Shown here: positions 25,396-33,660 of the stretch, in pieces | Position numbering within the stretch: the stretch's first letter is position 1 | Layout: each line of letters starts with the position of its first letter | NCBI GenBank assembly: GCA_963788285.1 | Contig: CAWBGB010000008.1 | Span: 62,001-126,000, forward strand | DNA: 64,000 nt | Source: Alicyclobacillus_A sp963788285 | GTDB taxonomy: Bacteria; Bacillota; Bacilli; Alicyclobacillales; Alicyclobacillaceae | Reading direction: 5' to 3' | Notes under the pieces: generated by a model | What the model was told of the DNA's origin: nothing | Databases searched by the model: none | Seen by the model: only the letters and a program-made list of their open reading frames with translations | Program-made: the position numbers and the translations under genes

Positions 25396-28140
25396 TTACA
25401 TATTGCGTCGGTACTTGCCACCGACTTCGTACAATGCGTGCGTAATCTGACCAAGGCTGGCCACCTTCACCGTTTCCATCAGCTCAGCAAAGATGTTTTC
25501 ACCGCGCTGTGCAACCTGTTGCAGCCGCTTCAGGGCAGCTGGTGCTGCTTCCTTGTGCGCTTCCTGGAACTGTTTGACGTTTTGAATCTGTTGCTGCTTT
25601 TCCTCATGCGAGGCGCGTGCCAGTTCCAGCTTGGGCGGTTGATAGTCGGATGCGAGCGTCTTGGGATTGATGAACGTGTTGACGCCGATTATCGGCAACT
25701 GCCCAGAATGCTTGAGTTCTTCGTAATAGAGCGACTCCTCCTGGATCTTGCTGCGCTGATACTGCGTCTCCATCGCGCCGAGCACACCACCGCGGTCGTT
25801 GATGCGCAAGAACTCCTGCATCACCGCTTCCTCCACGAGATCGGTCAATTCCTCGATGATGAATGCCCCTTGTAGCGGGTTTTCGTTTTTCGCCAATCCA
25901 AACTCGCGGTTGATAATCATCTGGATGGCCATCGCGCGCCGCACAGATTCTTCGGTCGGCGTGGTAATCGCTTCGTCGTAGGCATTGGTGTGAAGCGAGT
26001 TGCAGTTGTCGTAAATAGCAATCAGTGCCTGCAGCGTCGTTCGAATGTCGTTGAAGTCAATCTCCTGGGCGTGCAGTGACCGCCCGGACGTCTGGATGTG
26101 GTACTTCAACTTCTGGCTGCGCTCGTTCGCTCCGTATTTATCCCGCATCACGATCGCCCAGATGCGCCGCGCCACCCGGCCAATGACCGAGTACTCCGGA
26201 TCCATGCCGTTGCTGAAAAAGAACGACAGGTTCGGTGCAAAGTCGTCGATATGCATGCCACGACTCAGGTAATACTCCACGTACGTAAACGCGTTGGCCA
26301 GCGTGAACGCCAATTGCGAAATCGGGTTGGCGCCCGCTTCCGCGATATGGTAGCCGCTGATACTGACGGAGTAGTAGTTCCGGACCTTGTGGTCGATGAA
26401 ATACTGCTGGATGTCACCCATCATGCGCAATGCGAACTCGGTGGAGAATATGCACGTGTTCTGTCCTTGATCTTCCTTCAAGATGTCCGCCTGCACGGTC
26501 CCGCGAACCGTTTGCAAAGTCCTCTCCTTGATTTCCTCGTACTCCGAAGGCGTCGGTTGACGCCCGATACTCTCCATAAACTTCTCAACTTGCTGGTCTA
26601 TCGCAGTATTCAAAAACATCGCGAGAAGAATCGGCGCAGGTCCATTGATGGTCATGGACACGCTCGTTGTCGGTGCGCACAGGTCGAAACCCGCGTAGAG
26701 CTTCTTCATGTCGTCGAGCGTGCAGACGCTGACGCCGCTTTCACCAATCTTCCCGTAGATGTCCGGCCGCGTATCCGGATCTTCGCCGTACAGTGTGACA
26801 CTGTCAAACGCTGTAGAGAGGCGCTTCGCAGTATCGTTTTGAGAAAGGTAGTGGAAGCGACGATTGGTCCGTTCCGGCGTTCCCTCTCCCGCGAATTGTC
26901 GCCTTGGTTCTTCCTCGGTGCGCTTGAACGGGAACACGCCCGCCGTGTACGGGAACTCACCCGGGACATTCTCCTTGAGTGACCACTTGACGATTTCGCC
27001 CCAGTCTTCATAGTCCGGCAGGCACACTTTGGGTATGCGCGTCCCGGAAAGAGAAGTCGTATACAGCGACGTGCGAATTTCCTTGTCGCGAATTTTGGTG
27101 ACAAACTCGTCCGCGCGGTAGCGCGCCTTCTTCTCCTTCCACCCTTCAATGATGCGCTGCACATCGGCATCCAACTGTACCCAAGTGTCCTGATACACCT
27201 TCTCCAGTACCTGGTTCACGTCCGCGCCAGAACTGGATTCCTGAACCACTTTCATGGCGCCCTTCAGTTGGTACGCCTTTCGCGCAAGGGACACCTGCTT
27301 GGCCACCCGCTGTTTGTAGTTGCGTACGGTGTTCACGATGTCCCGTAAGTATTGCTCGCGTTCGCCGGGAATGATGGCCCGCTTCCGATCCGTCGCCTTC
27401 CCTACCTCCAGCTGGCTTTGCCAGTCGGTGCCGCATTTCTGATTCACGGTGTCAATCAGGGCCTTGTACAGGACATTCGTGCCTGGGTCGTTAAATTGGC
27501 TGGCAACCGTTCCGTATACAGGCATTTCGTCGGCACTCTTCTGGAAGGCGTTGCGACTCCGCTGTACCTGCTTTTTGACGTATCGCAGCGCGTCTTCGGA
27601 ACCGCGCCGGTCAAACTTGTTGATGGCCACCAGATCTGCGTAGTCGAGCATGTCAATCTTCTCGAGCTGAGACGGTGCGCCATACTCGGCCGTCATGACG
27701 TAGAGAGACACGTCCGAGACAGAAACCACGTCGGCGTCCCCCTGACCGATACCGCTGGTTTCAATGACAATCAGGTCGAACCCGGCTGCTTTTGCGATGA
27801 GAATCGCATCCTTGGTCGCTGCAGACAGCTCGCTCCTCGCCGACCGGGTTGCCAGACTCCGCATGTACACGCGAGGATTGTGAATGGCGTTCATGCGAAT
27901 GCGGTCACCGAGCAGTGCGCCACCCGTTTTCTGTTTCGATGGATCAATGGAAAAGATAGCTATTGTCTTGTCCGGAAAATCACTCAGGTACCTCCGCACC
28001 AATTCATCCGTCAAGGACGATTTGCCGGCGCCGCCAGTCCCTGTGATACCAACGACTGGGACCTGCTTGGCGCGTTCGCGAAGTACGGAGATGACGTTTT
28101 TATATCCCGCCGAGTCCGTCCTGACCCGCTTGCTCGACAA
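25396..28140 (-). CDS. icmF: Fused isobutyryl-CoA mutase IcmF: GTPase chaperone and mutase domains
   Basis: This 914-residue frame carries the MeaI-like G-protein chaperone, with VVGITGTGGAGKSSLTDEL, ETSGIGQGDADV and NKFDRRGSEDA. A linker and the substrate-binding TIM barrel of the mutase follow (SISGYHIAEAGANPISQLA, NLSFFFSNGMDPEYSVIGR). IcmF interconverts isobutyryl- and butyryl-CoA using adenosylcobalamin, and the GTPase loads and repairs the cofactor. The family is normally one chain of about 1,090 residues with the B12 domain first. Here that domain is in a separate frame upstream (28206-28739). The TTG at 28140 has no ribosome site, so this is best read as the 3' part of a frame-broken fusion. 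Confidence 0.93.
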   Translation of the reverse strand: MSSKRVRTDSAGYKNVISVLRERAKQVPVVGITGTGGAGKSSLTDELVRRYLSDFPDKTIAIFSIDPSKQKTGGALLGDRIRMNAIHNPRVYMRSLATRSARSELSAATKDAILIAKAAGFDLIVIETSGIGQGDADVVSVSDVSLYVMTAEYGAPSQLEKIDMLDYADLVAINKFDRRGSEDALRYVKKQVQRSRNAFQKSADEMPVYGTVASQFNDPGTNVLYKALIDTVNQKCGTDWQSQLEVGKATDRKRAIIPGEREQYLRDIVNTVRNYKQRVAKQVSLARKAYQLKGAMKVVQESSSGADVNQVLEKVYQDTWVQLDADVQRIIEGWKEKKARYRADEFVTKIRDKEIRTSLYTTSLSGTRIPKVCLPDYEDWGEIVKWSLKENVPGEFPYTAGVFPFKRTEEEPRRQFAGEGTPERTNRRFHYLSQNDTAKRLSTAFDSVTLYGEDPDTRPDIYGKIGESGVSVCTLDDMKKLYAGFDLCAPTTSVSMTINGPAPILLAMFLNTAIDQQVEKFMESIGRQPTPSEYEEIKERTLQTVRGTVQADILKEDQGQNTCIFSTEFALRMMGDIQQYFIDHKVRNYYSVSISGYHIAEAGANPISQLAFTLANAFTYVEYYLSRGMHIDDFAPNLSFFFSNGMDPEYSVIGRVARRIWAIVMRDKYGANERSQKLKYHIQTSGRSLHAQEIDFNDIRTTLQALIAIYDNCNSLHTNAYDEAITTPTEESVRRAMAIQMIINREFGLAKNENPLQGAFIIEELTDLVEEAVMQEFLRINDRGGVLGAMETQYQRSKIQEESLYYEELKHSGQLPIIGVNTFINPKTLASDYQPPKLELARASHEEKQQQIQNVKQFQEAHKEAAPAALKRLQQVAQRGENIFAELMETVKVASLGQITHALYEVGGKYRRNM

Positions 28141-28205
28141 ACGTCACGAGTCGCGCGATGGCCTGTGGTGCCTGGGTCGACAACTGCTGCAACGCGGATT
28201 CCACG

Positions 28206-28739
28206 TCAGCTGTCCAGGGCACGGTCACAGGTTCTCACCATGTAGTTGATCATGCCCTGCAGTCCGAGGCGGCGACCGTCATCCGGGGAGAAAATCTTGG
28301 TGATTCCATACGCCTCCAACTCTGCGATTTCTTCCGGGACAATGACGCCGCCCCCACCGCCGAAGATGTGGATGTGGGAAGCACCTTTTTCTTGCAGCAG
28401 GTCGTACATGTACTTGAAAAACTCAACGTGGCCGCCTTGATAGGAACTCACAGCGATGCCGTGCACATCCTCCTGAATGGCAGCGCTTACAATTTCTTCG
28501 ACAGAACGGTTGTGCCCGAGGTGAATCACTTCCACACCGGTCCCTTGAAGAATGCGACGCATAATATTGATGGAAGCGTCGTGTCCGTCAAACAGACTGG
28601 ATGCTGTGACAAAGCGAACTGGATGGATCGGTTTGTAGGGTTCTTTCTCCTGTGTCTCCGCCCAATTGACGCTCGTGGCGTTTGCCACAGGTTCGTTCTC
28701 GGGCTGTACAGCGGTTTGGTCGTGCATGGAAGTTGACAT
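28206..28739 (-). CDS. icmF: IcmF N-terminal cobalamin-binding domain, split from the rest
   Basis: This 177-residue frame carries the B12-binding Rossmann domain with the DGHDASINIMRRIL signature, including the lower-ligand histidine, SSYQGGHVEFF and HIFGGGGGVI. It ends at MINYMVRTCD, where fused IcmF proteins normally continue into a linker. A second frame between 28205 and about 28107 encodes plausible linker (DVESALQQLSTQAPQAIARL), so two one-base corrections would restore a chain of about 1,113 codons. ATG 28739 follows AGGAGGT. The gene follows the tetR gene by 25 bases. Confidence 0.9.
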   Translation of the reverse strand: MSTSMHDQTAVQPENEPVANATSVNWAETQEKEPYKPIHPVRFVTASSLFDGHDASINIMRRILQGTGVEVIHLGHNRSVEEIVSAAIQEDVHGIAVSSYQGGHVEFFKYMYDLLQEKGASHIHIFGGGGGVIVPEEIAELEAYGITKIFSPDDGRRLGLQGMINYMVRTCDRALDS

Positions 28740-28764
28740 GTCGCGAATACCTCCTGTCGTAAAG

Positions 28765-29397
28765 TCACTCGCCGGGCACGTCCACCGCGCCACTGGCTGA
28801 CATCAACATCGCTGTTTGCAGCTCTGCAAACTGTTCAAACGAAACATCTTTCAGCGCCCAGCGGTGGAACGCCCACATCTGTCCCATCACCACGATGTTG
28901 TGGGCGAGCAGTGGAATCCTTTCACATGGCACCCTCAACGTCCCGTCCTTCACGCCTTCTTGCAGCAGGTGCTCAAACATCTCCACAATGCGCTGTTCCT
29001 GCCGCAGCACCTCGTGTAGGTATGGGCGGGGCAACGACTTCGCCTCTTGGTAAATGAGAAGCACATCAGCCTGCATCCGCTGCATAACGGCAAACAGCCC
29101 TTCGATGGCGCATCTCAGTTTGACCGCGCCTGAATCAGAATCCGCCGGGCGTATTTGCAATTGCCGTGCAATTTCGTTGTGGATGTGCTGACATACGAGA
29201 AACAGGATGTCTTCCTTGGAGTTTACGTACTCGTAGAGCGCACCGTTGGATAGTCCGCTCGCCTTGGCAATTTCGCGTGTGGTCGTCTTGTGAAAGCCCT
29301 TCTCCGAGAATAGGCGAACTGCCGCTTTCACAATTTGCTGGCGCCGTTCGCGAATCCGTTCCGGGTCCTTCACGCTACTGCCAATCTGTACGCCCAC
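28765..29397 (-). CDS. TetR/AcrR family regulator of the icmF operon
   Basis: The protein has 210 residues. The N-terminal helix-turn-helix reads RQQIVKAAVRLFSEKGFHKTTTREIAKASGLSNGALYEYV in two parts typical of the family. The ligand domain resembles the FadR-like acyl-CoA-sensing TetR proteins of Bacilli. It is the first gene of the operon with icmF and has a perfect palindrome 18 bases upstream, so autoregulation by an acyl-CoA is likely. GTG 29397 follows AAGGAGG. Confidence 0.9.
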   Translation of the reverse strand: MGVQIGSSVKDPERIRERRQQIVKAAVRLFSEKGFHKTTTREIAKASGLSNGALYEYVNSKEDILFLVCQHIHNEIARQLQIRPADSDSGAVKLRCAIEGLFAVMQRMQADVLLIYQEAKSLPRPYLHEVLRQEQRIVEMFEHLLQEGVKDGTLRVPCERIPLLAHNIVVMGQMWAFHRWALKDVSFEQFAELQTAMLMSASGAVDVPGE

Positions 29398-29414
29398 TCC
29401 CCCGCCTCCTTCCG

Positions 29415-29432
29415 ACTGAGCGCTCGCTCAGT
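29415..29432. promoter_or_regulatory. TetR operator upstream of tetR-icmF
   Basis: ACTGAGCG and CGCTCAGT are perfect 8-bp arms with a CT spacer. It lies between the tetR ribosome site and the end of mrdA, where a self-acting TetR repressor would bind. Confidence 0.75.
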
Positions 29433-29484
29433 TTCAGTGTACGGGAATACGATGAGGAGCGTCAAGCGACAACCCAGAATCTAT

Positions 29485-31566
29485 CTATTTTTTTGACGGT
29501 TTTGGGCTAGTACCTACCGCCGCTTCCGTTTCCAAGTAGGCTGGCATCTGAAACCAGTTCAGTGGCGGACCGGTCGGTTCAATCCACTCTCGCTGTGGAA
29601 AGAACGACGCGTGGTGTTCCTTGAAATAAACGTCCAACAATTGCCGAGCAATGGGCACCGCCGTGTCGTAGCTGCTGCCACCCCCCGGAATCATGACAGC
29701 AACGGCCACTTCTGGATTGTCGGCCGGGGCGTATGCCATGAACACCGAAGTGTCTTCCGTTCCTCTACCCACTTGTGCGGTGCCGGTCTTTCCCGCCGCT
29801 TTGTACGGTGCGTTATAGAACGATCCGTACGCGGTTCCGCCAGGCGTATTCACGACGTCGTACATCCCCCGCTTCACGATGTGCAAGTACTGTCGCTGGA
29901 TGTTGATTGTCCCGAGCACTGTGGGCTGCACCATTTGACCTTTCGCATCCTTGGCTGGGTCCACCCCCGGCGGATAGACTGTCTTCAGCACGTGGGGTTG
30001 AATCCGTCTGCCACCGTTCGCCAAGGTAGAAACGTACTGAGCCAGTTGGATAGGCGTGAACTCTTGCATCTGGCCAATCGCCGCTGCCGCATTATCGTAC
30101 AATACAGAGTTGTTCTGGTAATACCCTTGGGTATGTATCGCTCGCATGGCCTCATCCAGCTTGTAGGGGATGGCTCGTCCCTTGTTCGCGTCGTCCTGAA
30201 AGAATGATCCAAGCGCTTCTCCCGGAAGATCAATCCCCGTTCTAGTGCCTAACCCAAACAAGGTCTCCCAATGAAACAGCGTGTTTAACCCTTTTACGTG
30301 CCCTCGCCACAACCATTCTGCGACCGTTTGACTTGCAGGAGGTCCTCCCCACCAGTCCGCAAGCCACATCCCCACATGGTAGAAAAACGTGTCGCAGGAT
30401 ACCTGTAACGCCTTCACCGGATCCACTTGGCCGTGTCCAGAGAGGTTATCGTCCTTGGCCCTGTACGTGCCGACCATGGCGTAGCCCGGATCGGAAATGG
30501 TCGTATTCGGCGTAATCACACCCTGTGTTAGGGCGGCGAGTAAGTTCACAGGTTTCACAGTGGAACCCGGTGGATGGCGGCTCGCGATGACGTGGTTAAG
30601 TGTCGGCGTCAGCACTGGATCCCAGACGTAATCCAAGTGCTTCTGCAGGATTTTCTGGTCCATGAACCACTGCGGATTGTAATACGGATAGCTGACCAGG
30701 GCGAGGATGGATCCGTCCTTCGGATTCATCAGGACGGCGCTGGCTTCCTTGGGATTGTAATGGTGCTTGTCACGGACCTCCTTCAGGGTGTCCAGGACAA
30801 TTTGCTGTGCATACGCCTGCAACGTCGAGTCAATCGTCAACTGCAACGTGTTGCCCGCCGTGGGCGTAGGGTCAAGCCCCAAGTCCCTGATGGGGATGCC
30901 GAGCGTGTTGATCGCCACCATGCGATATCCAGATTGCCCCTGCAACAGGCTTTCATATTGAAGCTCCACACCATCCTTTCCCACCAGTTGATGGATGTCA
31001 TAGTGCTTGGCCGCGTACTGCGGCCTGTCTCTATCCGATTGCTTGCCAACGTAGCCGAGTACCTGACCAGCAAGGCCTCCGTATTTGTAAACACGCTGCG
31101 GGACGACCTCCACCTGTACGCCTGGCAGGTCTGACTGATGTTCCCGGACAAACGTCACCTGTTGCTCGTTCGCGTTGTCGTACAGCTCGATTTGCGATTG
31201 ATTCTTGTTCGTGCTGTTGTTCAGCAAGCCGAGAAAGCTCTTCGGCGTCATCCTAAGTACTGGAGCCAGGGTCTTTGCGATGTCGTCAAAGTCCTGTTCG
31301 TGCGAGCTGAGTCGAGTGATTGAAATCGAAAATGACGGCTTGCTGTAGGCCAGCAGCACTCCGTTGGTGTCGTAGATCCAACCACGAGACGGCAACACGG
31401 ACATGCGGGATAACATCGTGGTGTGGGCCTGTACGCGGAAGTCGGAGCCACGGGCAATTTGCAAATACCCAAGTCGCATAATGAGAGAAGACAGCGCAAG
31501 AAAGATGATACCGTACACCACGCGAACCCGCCCGATTCTCGGATATTCCTCCTTGTCCACCTTCAT
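29485..31566 (-). CDS. mrdA: Penicillin-binding protein 2 (peptidoglycan transpeptidase)
   Basis: This class B PBP has 693 residues. One N-terminal membrane helix (YGIIFLALSSLIMRLGYLQIA) is followed by the PBP dimerisation domain and then the transpeptidase with SxxK in PPGSTVKP (about residue 333). A SCD motif takes the SxN place in LQVSCDTFFYH, and KTGTAQV lies near 594. In rods it works with RodA in side-wall elongation; spore-specific homologues exist, and I cannot distinguish them here. AAAGGGAG abuts the ATG, so the GTG at 31560 may be the true start. Confidence 0.92.
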   Translation of the reverse strand: MKVDKEEYPRIGRVRVVYGIIFLALSSLIMRLGYLQIARGSDFRVQAHTTMLSRMSVLPSRGWIYDTNGVLLAYSKPSFSISITRLSSHEQDFDDIAKTLAPVLRMTPKSFLGLLNNSTNKNQSQIELYDNANEQQVTFVREHQSDLPGVQVEVVPQRVYKYGGLAGQVLGYVGKQSDRDRPQYAAKHYDIHQLVGKDGVELQYESLLQGQSGYRMVAINTLGIPIRDLGLDPTPTAGNTLQLTIDSTLQAYAQQIVLDTLKEVRDKHHYNPKEASAVLMNPKDGSILALVSYPYYNPQWFMDQKILQKHLDYVWDPVLTPTLNHVIASRHPPGSTVKPVNLLAALTQGVITPNTTISDPGYAMVGTYRAKDDNLSGHGQVDPVKALQVSCDTFFYHVGMWLADWWGGPPASQTVAEWLWRGHVKGLNTLFHWETLFGLGTRTGIDLPGEALGSFFQDDANKGRAIPYKLDEAMRAIHTQGYYQNNSVLYDNAAAAIGQMQEFTPIQLAQYVSTLANGGRRIQPHVLKTVYPPGVDPAKDAKGQMVQPTVLGTINIQRQYLHIVKRGMYDVVNTPGGTAYGSFYNAPYKAAGKTGTAQVGRGTEDTSVFMAYAPADNPEVAVAVMIPGGGSSYDTAVPIARQLLDVYFKEHHASFFPQREWIEPTGPPLNWFQMPAYLETEAAVGTSPKPSKK

Positions 31567-31673
31567 CTCCCTTTCTTCTGTCGCAAGCGCTTGCTCACGA
31601 CGCTCGGTATCCGGGTGAATCGCGCCATCCGCGTTGGCTTTGAACCGGGTTTTCCTCTATGTTGAAAAGTTGG

Positions 31674-31679
31674 TATGCT
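31674..31679 (+). promoter_or_regulatory. Extended -10 promoter of nfo
   Basis: TGG-TATGCT (extended -10, hexamer at 31674-31679) lies 35 bases before the start of nfo. No clear -35 box is present, as is usual for extended -10 promoters. Confidence 0.4.
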
Positions 31680-31713
31680 AGACAAGTATCCCATCCATGA
31701 GGAGGCTTTCTGT

Positions 31714-32568
31714 ATGACATCGCCGCGAACCTATGACACAGAAAAAGGCATTTATCTCGGCGCCAACGTGTCCATCGCAAAAACAGGTCTGCTGGCCGCC
31801 GTGGAGGAAACCATTTCTTATGATGCAAATACCTACATGATCTATACACGCAGCAACAGAGGTGGCAAGGCCCGCCCGATTGAAGAATTCAACCGCGACG
31901 AAGCGCTCGCCTTGATGGAAAAACATGGAATTGAAGACCCGGTCGTACATCTGTCGTACCTGGTGAATTTGGCAAGTCCAAAGGAAGACACCTGGGAATA
32001 CGGGATATCCGTGCTCACCGAAGAAATACAGCGCGTGGAATACCTCGGCTTCCGGTATATCGTCATGCACCCTGGAAGCCACGTGGGTGAAGGGGAGGCG
32101 TACGCCATCAAGCGAATTGCCGAAGCGCTCAACGGGATTCTGACGGGTGAGGAGAAGGTCACGATTTGCCTGGAGACCATGGCGGGAGACGGATCGAAAG
32201 TCGGAAACTCTCTGGAGCAAATCGCGGAAATCATTTCGCTGGTCAAACACCAGGACAAGTTGGGCGTGTGCATTGACACCTGCCACAACTATAGCTTCGG
32301 ATACGATATCGTCAACGACTTCGATGGGTTCCTGCAGAAGTTTGACGACGTCATCGGACTGGACCGGCTGAAGGTGGCACATATTAACGATTCGAAGACG
32401 CCATTTCAGTCTCACAAGGATCGGCACGCCAATATCGGTGAAGGCTCCCTCGGTCTGGAAGCGATTCGGCGCATTGTCCACCATGAGGCACTTAAGGGGA
32501 TTCCTCAGATTCTGGAGACGCCTGGCGGCAAGTACCGTTCCGAAATTGACCTCCTGCTTGGCCGCTGA
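31714..32568 (+). CDS. nfo: Endonuclease IV (AP endonuclease)
   Basis: The protein has 284 residues and the AP endonuclease 2 TIM barrel. Metal-binding signature regions are visible: VMHPGSHVGEG, CLETMAGDGSKVG, GVCIDTCHNYSFGYD, VAHINDSKTPFQSHKDRHANIGEG and QILETPGG. It nicks DNA 5' to abasic sites in base excision repair. The frame opens upstream at 31675, but TGAGGAGGC supports ATG 31714. It is transcribed alone, with an extended -10 promoter before it and a strong terminator after it. Confidence 0.95.
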   Translation: MTSPRTYDTEKGIYLGANVSIAKTGLLAAVEETISYDANTYMIYTRSNRGGKARPIEEFNRDEALALMEKHGIEDPVVHLSYLVNLASPKEDTWEYGISVLTEEIQRVEYLGFRYIVMHPGSHVGEGEAYAIKRIAEALNGILTGEEKVTICLETMAGDGSKVGNSLEQIAEIISLVKHQDKLGVCIDTCHNYSFGYDIVNDFDGFLQKFDDVIGLDRLKVAHINDSKTPFQSHKDRHANIGEGSLGLEAIRRIVHHEALKGIPQILETPGGKYRSEIDLLLGR

Positions 32569-32589
32569 AGTGCTCTCATCGCTCTCTAT

Positions 32590-32627
32590 CACCGCCGCCT
32601 ACGGACCTTGGCGAGCGGTGTTTTTTT
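32590..32627 (+). terminator. Rho-independent terminator of nfo
   Basis: CACCGC and CGCC arms pair with GGCG and GCGGTG (32590-32620), followed by seven T residues (32621-32627). Confidence 0.9.
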
Positions 32628-32715
32628 GTGCCGACCAGAGGTTTATCTTTCCGGCTCCTCGTCCATGCTGGTAGATACCAACGCATTGATAGAGATGAGA
32701 GGAGAAGGAGAGACG

Positions 32716-33435
32716 ATGCGATTGCGTCGCGCCGAATTGTCGTGGTTAACCGCCTTTGTAGTCTTGTTCTTGACTCCATGGATGTGCTTTGCGAGCGCGA
32801 TGTATCCGGAACCGCAACAATTAGACTCGTTGGTCGCTCGATTCAGAACAGTTGCGACCCAGGTATACACTGTGCAGCCAGGCGATACATTATGGGGGTT
32901 ATCCAAAAAATTAGGTGTCACCGTAGCGAGCCTGATGCAGCTGAACCATGTGTCTAACCCGAAACAATTACAGGTTGGTCAGCAGCTCAGATATGCAGGA
33001 AGCACCCTAGCAAAAGAGACCAGTTTACGTCGTATCGTGTTGTACGGGAAGGAAGTCCTGGCGTCTCGCGACGAGCGGCCTAAGTTGATGCCGACAGGCA
33101 CCAAGATTCTCTTTTGCACCATCACCGCCTATACTGCGGGATACGAGTCGACCGGGAAACGGCCGGGAGATCCAGCGTACGGCATCACTTCCATCGGAAT
33201 AAGAGCACTACAGGGCGTCACGGTGGCGGTCGATCCGCGCGTGATCCCATATGGAAGCAAGCTGTACATTCCTGGCGTCGGGTTCCGCGTTGCGGAGGAT
33301 ACGGGCGGAGCGATTGTGGGAAATCATGTGGACGTCTACTACGAAAGCTTGTCGTTTGCCCAAGAGTTTGGCGTAAAACACAACGTTCCGGTGTACATTC
33401 TTCCAGACTGGTACACGCCTCCGAACAACGTATAG
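32716..33435 (+). CDS. LysM and 3D-domain cell wall protein (YocH-like)
   Basis: This exported protein has 239 residues: a signal peptide at 1-28 (LTAFVVLFLTPWMCFASA), one LysM domain at about 50-93 and a C-terminal 3D domain. The three conserved aspartates of 3D are Asp173, Asp195 and Asp206, forming the double-psi barrel active site related to MltA-type lytic enzymes. It probably binds and cleaves peptidoglycan during wall turnover or germination. ATG 32716 follows AGAAGGAGAG. The open frame continues upstream into the nfo terminator and can be ignored. Confidence 0.9.
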   Translation: MRLRRAELSWLTAFVVLFLTPWMCFASAMYPEPQQLDSLVARFRTVATQVYTVQPGDTLWGLSKKLGVTVASLMQLNHVSNPKQLQVGQQLRYAGSTLAKETSLRRIVLYGKEVLASRDERPKLMPTGTKILFCTITAYTAGYESTGKRPGDPAYGITSIGIRALQGVTVAVDPRVIPYGSKLYIPGVGFRVAEDTGGAIVGNHVDVYYESLSFAQEFGVKHNVPVYILPDWYTPPNNV

Positions 33436-33569
33436 CGGTGCCCGTAGACATGCTGTCAACGTGCTTTGGGAAACAACGGTCCCGTCTTGACCATGTGAGC
33501 TGCCCAACAAGCCAGCCAGCACAAAAACAGGTATAGCAAGGGCCACGGCATGCCGGCGCCGTACTCGAA

Positions 33570-33602
33570 CAGAGGCGTGTCTCCCGGGAAGACACGTCTC
33601 TG
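33570..33602. repeat. Long imperfect hairpin near the fadE end
   Basis: CAGAG + CGTGTCT pair with AGACACG + CTCTG around a 7-base loop, with one mismatch in between. It sits between convergent genes (LysM-3D protein and fadE), so a terminator role is plausible, but neither strand shows a T tract. On the minus strand an overlapping small frame (33456-33701) lacks support as a gene. Confidence 0.45.
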
Positions 33603-33660
33603 CTTCGAGGTTTGGTCAAGCGAAACGCATATCAGAGCTCCGGTACCCGATAAGCTTTGA

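Noticed and set aside
25072..27061. Long plus-strand frames opposite the icmF gene and its upstream genes
   Set aside because: They are antisense shadows of strongly conserved mutase sequence in a high-GC region.
28140..28142. TTG 28140 as an independent start of a separate IcmF large subunit
   Set aside because: It has no ribosome site and the preceding linker is readable in another frame, so a frame break in the fused gene is more likely.
31678..32592. Long minus-strand frame opposite nfo (304 codons)
   Set aside because: The plus-strand frame has an unmistakable endonuclease IV sequence, with ribosome site, promoter and terminator. The reverse frame has no ribosome site or family features.
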